Shown here piece by piece: positions 14,296 through 19,044 of a DNA stretch of 19,044 nt. Each line of letters starts with the position of its first letter. Position 1 is the first letter of the stretch. The position numbers and the translations under genes were made by a program. Origin of the DNA: Syntrophaceae bacterium UBA1163 (GTDB lineage: Bacteria > Desulfobacterota > BSN033 > UBA1163); NCBI GenBank assembly GCA_002311635.1, contig DBZJ01000026.1:1-19044 (forward strand), in the 5' to 3' direction. The notes under the pieces are model-generated. The model did not search any database, had not been told where the DNA came from, and saw only the letters and a program-made list of their open reading frames with translations.

Positions 14296-14529
14296 TCAAC
14301 CATGGTTATTTTCTCCCGGAATGATCTGATCAGGGTAGATCCAACCCTCTGGAGGATCTTGGTTCTTAGGTCTCACAAGAGCACGCCATAACGATTCCTT
14401 CTTCGCCTGGGCATATACATACGGTCCTAATTTCTCGTACACCTCAAAAGGGATTCGAACAGCACGTCTCCTACCAATTGAGGCAAGGAGTCTGTCAGCA
14501 AAAGTCGTTTTCGGTAATTTGATGGTCAT
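14296..14529 (-). CDS. Small conserved-looking hypothetical protein
   Basis: A 77-residue protein, MTIKLPKTTFADRLLASIG, then RRRAVRIPFEVYEKLGPYVY, and a proline-rich end (RPKNQDPPEGWIYP). I do not recognise a family. It is soluble and basic in the first half, and has regular codon composition in one long frame with no competing frame. The ATG at 14529 is chosen; a TTG five codons earlier is the alternative. Neither has a good ribosome binding site. It lies between the SemiSWEET gene and the nuclease-STAND operon on the same strand, so it could be the first gene of that transcript, though the 163-bp gap makes this uncertain. Confidence 0.55.
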   Translation of the reverse strand: MTIKLPKTTFADRLLASIGRRRAVRIPFEVYEKLGPYVYAQAKKESLWRALVRPKNQDPPEGWIYPDQIIPGENNHG

Positions 14530-14587
14530 AAAATATTTTCTCAATTCATCTATTCAAAATTGTCAATATTAAATTAGTGATTCTCCT

Positions 14588-14872
14588 TCAATGCCTGTTT
14601 TCAATTACTTGAGTTGTGAATTGACTCCTGTACCGCAAACAAAGAAAAATCAAAACTCCTGTGGATAAAACAGAAAGAAAATTCCCAAATATAAAGATCA
14701 GATCTCCAATGTGAAGCGAATAGATCATCATCAGGGTCATACCGGACATCAGGATCGTCAAGTACGAAATACTTAGGTCATTGGCTTTTTTGGTCCTGTA
14801 TGTTTTTACGATCTGAGGAAGGGCACTGATACATATTATCAATGACCCGACTGTACCCATCATTTCAAACAT
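14588..14872 (-). CDS. SemiSWEET-type PQ-loop transporter
   Basis: The 94-residue protein has three transmembrane helices (about 5-24, 34-53, 57-79), with the PQ motif ALPQIVKTYRTK at the end of the first and KANDLSISYLTI leading into the second. This is the size and layout of bacterial SemiSWEETs, which form homodimers and pass sugars through the inner membrane by facilitated diffusion. The start at 14872 is preferred because AAGGA lies eight bases upstream; the frame is open to another ATG at 14908. It is the only transport-type protein in the window and has no sugar-metabolism neighbour. Substrate cannot be read from the sequence. Confidence 0.85.
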   Translation of the reverse strand: MFEMMGTVGSLIICISALPQIVKTYRTKKANDLSISYLTILMSGMTLMMIYSLHIGDLIFIFGNFLSVLSTGVLIFLCLRYRSQFTTQVIENRH

Positions 14873-14990
14873 AACTGAAGTCCTTTTTAGAGCCTGTCGC
14901 AAAAACATTAGCGCTATAGTTCCAATTGCAGCGTTACTTGCAGATGCATAAGGATGACGCTGATCGGCGAACGTATGAATCGGTATTTCG

Positions 14991-15200
14991 TCATCTCGTT
15001 GCGGTTAATCTTTCTTTTCTATTCCCCCTACCGCTCTTTAAGAATCTGTTTAACTCTGACTGAAGGACTCTCCAGCCGCTGCCAACCTTGATTGCGTTTA
15101 TCCTGCCAAGGCGAATGCACTTAAAGTAAGTGGGCCTTGAAATCTTTAGGTATTGAATCGCTTCGTCCGTGGTTAAGACCTCATCTTGGGTTTTTACCAT
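14991..15200 (-). CDS. Excisionase/MerR-like helix-turn-helix protein
   Basis: A 69-residue protein with a helix-turn-helix of the HTH_17/excisionase type: VLTTDEAIQYLKISRPTYFK gives the paired helices, and GRINAIKVGSGWRVLQSEL the wing and following helix. Proteins of this kind bind DNA as recombination directionality factors or small regulators. The tail is basic (RGNRKERLTATR). The ATG at 15200 fits the family's usual length; an ATG at 15257 and a TTG at 15272 lengthen it with sequence that does not look conserved, and none has a clear ribosome binding site. It could serve the mobile element's recombinase or regulate neighbouring genes. Confidence 0.75.
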   Translation of the reverse strand: MVKTQDEVLTTDEAIQYLKISRPTYFKCIRLGRINAIKVGSGWRVLQSELNRFLKSGRGNRKERLTATR

Positions 15201-15304
15201 GGTATAATTTGTCTCGCTTTGCTTTAGTTTGATATGGTTTTTCGTGACATGCTTCATTTTGATAGAACGCAAGATAAATGCCAGAGAGAAAAGTAGGAAG
15301 GATT

Positions 15305-15365
15305 CTTATTGATAACTTGTTAATTTAAAAGAGATCTTTTTTATTTTGGCGAGGTTGTCAATAAG
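15305..15365. promoter_or_regulatory. Large dyad in the 406-bp gap before the HTH gene
   Basis: CTTATTGATAAC (15305-15316) and GTTGTCAATAAG (15354-15365) pair over 12 positions with one T.G wobble and enclose an A/T-rich loop containing AAAGAGATCTTTT. The gap 15201-15606 is A/T-rich and has no convincing gene; an open frame at 15358-15555 reads as non-coding. The dyad could be an operator for the adjacent HTH protein, a recombination site, or a structured RNA. Confidence 0.35.
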
Positions 15366-15606
15366 GGCTTAAAAGAAGGAAGATAGATTCCAATAAGGAC
15401 ATTTTGTTCAAAGTGTGACAGATTTTGATATCGGGTCCTGAATTTGGGATAGGCTTATAAAACAGAAGGGAATTATTTTTTAACAATTGCCAAGTGAAAT
15501 ATTGCATAGATGGTCGATTTTCAGAATCACACTTTAGGAAGTACTCTTCGCCCACGCCACAGCCTCAAAACTCCCATTCTTGTTTAAAGTTTGAGTAGAG
15601 TATGGT

Positions 15607-16380
15607 TCACCAGAAGCTTAGCTGTTTTCTTTCGATTCTGATTCGTTCTCCCTCCCTAATTTTATAATCTAAGTAAACGATAAGATCTTCGACAAATCTT
15701 CTTTCCACTGGTGTCCTGAATTGTAATTTATTGACCTCCAAAATCTTTTTAACCTGGCTCCATGAAAGCCAACCTATGCCCTTTGAGAGCAGGCTGCCGA
15801 TATCTTCATTTACTGGGAATAGCCCATGGGGTGTGAGCCCCTTAGCGAGATTACGTGGGGATTTATATCGAGTCAGTATCCAGGGGGGTTTCTCGGTATC
15901 GATAATGAGAACAAAATAGAACTCCTTGACCCTATCTGGGTGATTGAGGTAATGATATGAGGCTAGATCAAGGTACCTGATGATTTGGTCCCTTCGTGGA
16001 TCACTTGTTGTCCTTAAGTTCACAGGCGCAAGATACTTGGCCTCGATGAAGATGATCCCATCCTTATAAGAAATAGTGACATCGACCTCCGATGTCCCTT
16101 CTCTGAACTTCCTGTTTGCAGGGGGTCGATATCGCTTCCAGAAGGCAAAGGAGAGGTTCTCAAAGGTGTGACGGCTGAAGTCTCTTCCTTTGATCGCCTC
16201 TCCGAGAAATTTTGTCAGCCAGATCTTTGGGTCCAGGTTCTTCAGGATTCCGAAGACATTTGCAGTCAGCAGATCTTCGCTCGTTGTCCGCACGATCAGC
16301 GGGCAGTTGGATTTGCGAACGTAGTTTGGTGGGCAGACCCTCTTTCCGGACGATTTGAAGAGTTCGAAGATGATTGACAT
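15607..16380 (-). CDS. PD-(D/E)XK nuclease-like protein
   Basis: A 257-residue protein. TSEDLLTANVFGIL (33-46) looks like the first helix with acidic E35. Then E98-V-D100 begins a strand, and a second strand ends E113-A-K115 (TSEVDVTISY and IIFIEAKY), matching the E / D / E-x-K pattern of restriction-endonuclease-like enzymes. RDQIIRYLDLA (about 129-139) would be the next helix. I do not know its specific family. AAGGAG lies about ten bases before the ATG. It begins 39 bp after the Cas4-like gene on the same strand, so the two are very likely co-transcribed. Confidence 0.72.
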   Translation of the reverse strand: MSIIFELFKSSGKRVCPPNYVRKSNCPLIVRTTSEDLLTANVFGILKNLDPKIWLTKFLGEAIKGRDFSRHTFENLSFAFWKRYRPPANRKFREGTSEVDVTISYKDGIIFIEAKYLAPVNLRTTSDPRRDQIIRYLDLASYHYLNHPDRVKEFYFVLIIDTEKPPWILTRYKSPRNLAKGLTPHGLFPVNEDIGSLLSKGIGWLSWSQVKKILEVNKLQFRTPVERRFVEDLIVYLDYKIREGERIRIERKQLSFW

Positions 16381-16419
16381 GTCTGAGTTCGCTCCTTAGC
16401 CTATCGATGTCGGTGGAGT

Positions 16420-17244
16420 TTACTGCTTTTTCTGGCACGTTGTTCCAAATGGGCATTCCTTGCATTGCCAACCAGGGATTGGGTGGAACACCTCATGGTC
16501 TATTGCTCTGAGAACTTTTCTCACAAGATGGTGTGCCCACGTGTAATCGATATTTCCCTTCACGGCGTAGTAGGTCTCCATGTCAGGGTTCTTATGCTTC
16601 AGGAGTTGGTCGTAACGGACAAGAGTCTCATCGCCGTTTGTTCGAAATCCAATCTGTTTCAGGGCGTAGGAGTAGAGTGTTCCCTGGAGATCCAGATCTA
16701 TCTGGTCATCGCTGAATCTCTTTGAACTGGTCTTTAGTTCTACAATGACGAGGGTATCCTCTTCGTCTGACTCGATGAGATCGAAGATGCCGGTTAGCTT
16801 GCATGGAAGAACTTCCCCTGTCTCCTCCAGTACCAGATCAACGGAGAAGGGAACTTCTACTCCGATGATTCGCTGGGGTGCGACATTCTCGTAGAAGACC
16901 CTCACCAGTTGAGTGCCCTTTTCCCTGGTGGTATCCCTGTTCTGGTTTTCCTTGTACCGGATGTTATTCCCTTGGGTCTCCTTGTCCCACGTTTGCTTGA
17001 AATGTTGGGTCAGGTCTGCCAGCGGGATCCTCTGACCGGTTTCTTTCAGTGTTTTGTAGAACAGCTTGGCAGCTTCGTGGATGGCTCGGCCAAAGGGAAA
17101 GTACTCAGGAACAAACTCCCATGGGATGCCCCTTACGTATTGAAATTCATACTTCTGAGGACACTTGAGGTAGGTATTTAGCTGCGTATATGAGATATGG
17201 AGATACCGATCAAAGTCCTCGCGTTTTGTTTTTGGCTGCAACAT
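16420..17244 (-). CDS. Cas4/RecB-like PD-(D/E)XK exonuclease with Fe-S cluster
   Basis: The 274-residue protein contains the RecB-family motifs in order: SYTQLNTYLKCPQKYEF (18-34), H56 in GRAIHEA, D155 in GIFDLIE, E169-L-K171 (VELKTS), and Q187-x3-Y191 (DLQGTLYSY). C28 together with C261, C264 and C270 (WQCKECPFGTTC) is the four-cysteine set that holds a 4Fe-4S cluster in Cas4, AddB and Dna2-type nucleases. Such enzymes are metal-dependent exonucleases on single-stranded DNA. All key residues are present, so it should be active. AGGAG precedes the ATG. No cas1, cas2 or CRISPR array is visible, so it is a stand-alone Cas4-like enzyme paired with the nuclease-like gene at 15607-16380. Confidence 0.88.
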   Translation of the reverse strand: MLQPKTKREDFDRYLHISYTQLNTYLKCPQKYEFQYVRGIPWEFVPEYFPFGRAIHEAAKLFYKTLKETGQRIPLADLTQHFKQTWDKETQGNNIRYKENQNRDTTREKGTQLVRVFYENVAPQRIIGVEVPFSVDLVLEETGEVLPCKLTGIFDLIESDEEDTLVIVELKTSSKRFSDDQIDLDLQGTLYSYALKQIGFRTNGDETLVRYDQLLKHKNPDMETYYAVKGNIDYTWAHHLVRKVLRAIDHEVFHPIPGWQCKECPFGTTCQKKQ

Positions 17245-17479
17245 GGAATTTCTCCTCTCTGGTGATTTCTCGCCTCACATAGACTGGAGGACATCCTATA
17301 TTGCTTCTGTCAAGAGAGAAAACGAAAAAATGTTATCTTTTAGAAAAACAGTAACTTAGAAAATTGGTTTGATTGTGGGAACATTCCTCCCTTCGAATCC
17401 CGTTACCGATCCGCATGTTACTCGACGAATCTCTCGCCAATGACGAACTCTGAATCTAAGCGTTACCAGTATCCGGTAT

Positions 17480-17497
17480 GTCCCGCCAAAGCGGGAC
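17480..17497. repeat. GTCCCGC-CAAA-GCGGGAC palindrome
   Basis: A perfect seven-base stem with a CAAA loop in the gap 17245-17503. It resembles short interspersed palindromes (REP-like). It has no T tract on either strand. The rest of that gap is A/T-rich near the Cas4-like gene and otherwise shows nothing I can name. Confidence 0.5.
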
Positions 17498-17503
17498 CAC
17501 CCA

Positions 17504-17617
17504 TCATCCCTTATCCAGATTCCAAAGCTCAGCGAGAGGCCCTGTATTGTCCCCCACGAGGTCCATCATGGCCTCCACGTTGGTGCTCGGGCTCTTCTCG
17601 TCGAAAATGAAAAGTCT
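17504..17617 (-). pseudogene. Coding fragment continuing in frame after the IS110 transposase stop
   Basis: Immediately after the transposase TAA the same frame stays open for 37 codons: RLFIFDEKSPSTNVEA, then MMDLVGDNTGPLAELWNLDKG and a TGA. Composition and codon use look like real protein and the DNA is richer in G+C than its flank. It could be the C-terminus of a gene disrupted by the IS110 insertion, or a former extension of the transposase cut off by a new stop. I do not recognise the parent protein. Confidence 0.4.
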
Positions 17618-18904
17618 TTAGTCTACATTTAGATAAGCCGGATCAAAAGCTTCCTTTTTCTTCATCAGCGTCCAAGCGATCAAAAGCATCTTGGCCGAGA
17701 GCTTCACCCTCATCTTCATCTGAATCCCTTTCTCTCTGTCCCGGCCTCGAAGCCTCTCCGTATAATATCGCATAAACTCTCGATTCCTCGTCGAGGCGAT
17801 CAGGGCCGCCTGATACAGGGCATAGCGAAGATCGGCCTTGCCCCTCTTCGAGATCTGAGGAATTGCCTTATCCGAATCCTTTCCACTTCTATCCGCACTG
17901 AGGTCTAACCCACCCATCTTCAATACCTGTTTCCCATTCTGAAATCGATCCGGATCTCCTACTGCTCCCAATACCTTGGACGACACATCAGGACCAAAAC
18001 CAGGAATCGTCAAAATGTAGTGGTACTCCGGAAACTGTTCGCACAGCTCCTCGATTTTGTCTTCCGTCTCCTTGATCATCTCTCGTATCTGCTTTAACCC
18101 CTCCACCATGACCTTTGCCTCATGGTCCACTCCAGGCACTGTCTCACAACCAATCGACTCCGCAGCTTTCTCCCAGACCTCCTCTAATCGCCGCCTCTTC
18201 TCCATCGTGATCCGTCGGGAGGTCACCCGCTCGATAAAAGGCTCCACGTCTAATTCCGTCATTTGAGTGGCAGGCAAACACCACCTCACAATCGATAAAC
18301 CCTCCGCCCCCAGCCGCTCATACTCCCGATCCATCTCCGGAAAATACTGGGCAATCAGATGATTCCGAATCCGAACCCGATAGCCCTGCTCTTGCTTCTT
18401 GAGCCGTCTCTTCAACGAGAGCAACCCTCGCAGTCCCCTTAACTCCACCGATGGATATTCGTAATATAAACATTTCCCTTGCGAGATCAAATCCGCTACA
18501 TTGGCCGAATCCTTCACATCATGCTTGTCCCACCGCCCGTCCAACGACTCCCGGTTTTTCGCCACCGTCACCCCCGAAACCAACACCACCGTCCTTCCCA
18601 AGTTGATCAAATACTCTCCCAGAGGTTTATGATAATTGGCCGTTGGCTCCATCCCATAGACCACTTTCTTCAACCCATGCTGTACCCGCAGGGCCTCCGT
18701 CTGATCCAGGAGCTTTCTGAATCCTTCATGGTCATTGCTAAAAACCAGTCGCCTTAAAAGCGTTTTCCCCGTCGCTGTCCCAAAAAAAACGTGGTGCTGA
18801 TCCTTCGCAATGTCTATCCCTACGATCAAATACTCCTCCGAATGCCTTACCTCTTGTCTTAGTTGACGAAATTCCTCCAGCCGGTTACGATTTACCTCAT
18901 CCAT
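17618..18904 (-). CDS. IS110-family transposase (DEDD recombinase)
   Basis: A 428-residue protein. The RuvC-like N-terminal domain carries D31 in VGIDIAKD, E86 in YGMEPTANYH, and D129/D132 in KHDVKDSANVADL, the DEDD set. A coiled linker (about 245-290) leads to the C-terminal Transposase_20 domain beginning LTIPGFGPDVSSKVLGAVGD and including GLDLSADRSGKDS, the serine-bearing part used by IS110 enzymes. The family moves by a circular intermediate, and recent work shows it is guided by a bridge RNA from the element's non-coding end. Length is normal and no motif is missing. The AGGAGG site lies six bases before the ATG but is locked in an inverted repeat. Confidence 0.95.
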   Translation of the reverse strand: MDEVNRNRLEEFRQLRQEVRHSEEYLIVGIDIAKDQHHVFFGTATGKTLLRRLVFSNDHEGFRKLLDQTEALRVQHGLKKVVYGMEPTANYHKPLGEYLINLGRTVVLVSGVTVAKNRESLDGRWDKHDVKDSANVADLISQGKCLYYEYPSVELRGLRGLLSLKRRLKKQEQGYRVRIRNHLIAQYFPEMDREYERLGAEGLSIVRWCLPATQMTELDVEPFIERVTSRRITMEKRRRLEEVWEKAAESIGCETVPGVDHEAKVMVEGLKQIREMIKETEDKIEELCEQFPEYHYILTIPGFGPDVSSKVLGAVGDPDRFQNGKQVLKMGGLDLSADRSGKDSDKAIPQISKRGKADLRYALYQAALIASTRNREFMRYYTERLRGRDREKGIQMKMRVKLSAKMLLIAWTLMKKKEAFDPAYLNVD

Positions 18905-18906
18905 TG

Positions 18907-18965
18907 GAAACCTCCTGTCTAAGTTTTTTTTGAAGCGCTCACTTCAACTCTTAACAGGAGGTTTC
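18907..18965 (-). promoter_or_regulatory. Inverted repeat sequestering the transposase ribosome binding site
   Basis: GAAACCTCCTGT (18907-18918) and ACAGGAGGTTTC (18954-18965) are perfectly complementary over 12 bases. In the transposase mRNA the arm next to the ATG holds the AGGAGG site, so the long-range stem would hide it. The 35-base loop contains a second hairpin, TTGAAG-N6-CTTCAA. This would block translation from read-through transcripts, while a start inside the loop would free it; that mechanism is inference. Confidence 0.7.
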
Positions 18966-18971
18966 TTTTTG

Positions 18972-19020
18972 GGGTAGACTGGTATTATATTTCTTCCATT
19001 TTACTGTTGGGAATCTACCC
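18972..19020 (-). promoter_or_regulatory. IS110 upstream region: TATAAT box inside a GGGTAGA/TCTACCC dyad
   Basis: On the minus strand a consensus TATAAT (18989-18984) has a partial TTCCCA -35-like box 18 bases upstream. Both lie within the inverted repeat GGGTAGA (18972-18978) / TCTACCC (19014-19020). It is a candidate promoter for the transposase or the bridge RNA. The remaining bases to 19044 are too few to interpret. Confidence 0.35.
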
Positions 19021-19044
19021 TTGCTCTCGAGAGATATATAACGT

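Larger units (their letters stand above)
17618..19044 (-). mobile_element. IS110-family insertion sequence, incomplete at the window edge
   Basis: It consists of the transposase gene and the non-coding stretch upstream of it (18905-19044), which continues beyond the window. In the IS110 subgroup the bridge RNA is encoded in the non-coding end upstream of the transposase; the structured, inverted-repeat-rich DNA here is where it would be expected. Exact ends are not determined: IS110 elements usually lack clear terminal inverted repeats. A 7-base match AGTCTAC (17619-17625) / GTAGACT (18974-18980) lies in inverted orientation near both ends of the gene but may be chance. Confidence 0.75.

Noticed and set aside
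15358..15555. 65-codon minus-strand frame in the gap before the nuclease-like gene
   Set aside because: A/T-rich, irregular composition, no ribosome binding site and no motif; it reads as chance.
16160..16471. 103-codon frame bridging the Cas4-like and nuclease-like genes
   Set aside because: It overlaps both genes in another frame and the two real genes have strong motifs and ribosome binding sites.
1..19044. CRISPR array expected near a Cas4-like gene
   Set aside because: No regularly spaced direct repeats of 20-40 bases were found by eye, and no cas1, cas2 or effector gene is present.

Overview
The window looks like an accessory island of a bacterial chromosome with moderate G+C, ATG/GTG starts and AGGAGG-type ribosome binding sites. 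It is probably from an environmental Gram-negative-type lineage, but no marker gene fixes the taxon. There are no ribosomal, metabolic or other core genes. Almost everything is a mobile-element gene, a DNA-binding regulator or a nuclease-fold protein.

Layout. (1) 1-1500: minus-strand remnant of a phage packaging region: terminase small subunit, a ribbon-helix-helix-like protein and a 37-codon ORF, with out-of-frame coding debris upstream. (2) 1486-3475: integration module. A GIY-YIG nuclease gene (+) converges on a large serine recombinase (-). Their 3' ends overlap inside a 42-bp 3' fragment of a tRNA-Asn gene that encodes the recombinase tail; it is a likely attachment site. (3) 3539-5489: two tandem paralogous XRE regulators, then a divergent DUF6946-type gene followed by an ATGA-overlapping 49-codon basic ORF. 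(4) 5649-7074: membrane-anchored zinc-ribbon protein (+) converging with a TPR gene (-) and a 37-codon CPNC ORF. A 32-bp element lies upstream of both the first XRE gene and the TPR gene. (5) 7399-9592: overlapping two-gene operon of an unrecognised 197-residue protein and a 544-residue protein with an N-terminal restriction-endonuclease-like motif. (6) 14132 down to 9619 (-): PD-(D/E)XK nuclease, STAND ATPase with coiled coils and two membrane segments, GIY-YIG protein and WYL regulator. (7) 17244 down to 14296 (-): Cas4/RecB-like Fe-S nuclease, a second PD-(D/E)XK protein, an excisionase-like HTH protein, a SemiSWEET transporter and a small unknown protein. (8) 17504-19044: IS110-family element whose transposase ribosome binding site is buried in a perfect inverted repeat, with a coding fragment continuing in frame after its stop.

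How the genes work together (inference). Recombinase, phage remnant, IS110, WYL/XRE regulators and many nuclease folds in about 19 kb are typical of a defence island. The best candidates for undescribed systems are the split NLR-like pair (STAND ATPase plus separate nuclease, 11382-14132), the 197/544-residue pair (7399-9592), and the Cas4-like plus PD-(D/E)XK pair (15607-17244). No CRISPR array, complete tRNA or rRNA is visible. All assignments come from reading translated motifs by eye; no database search was run.
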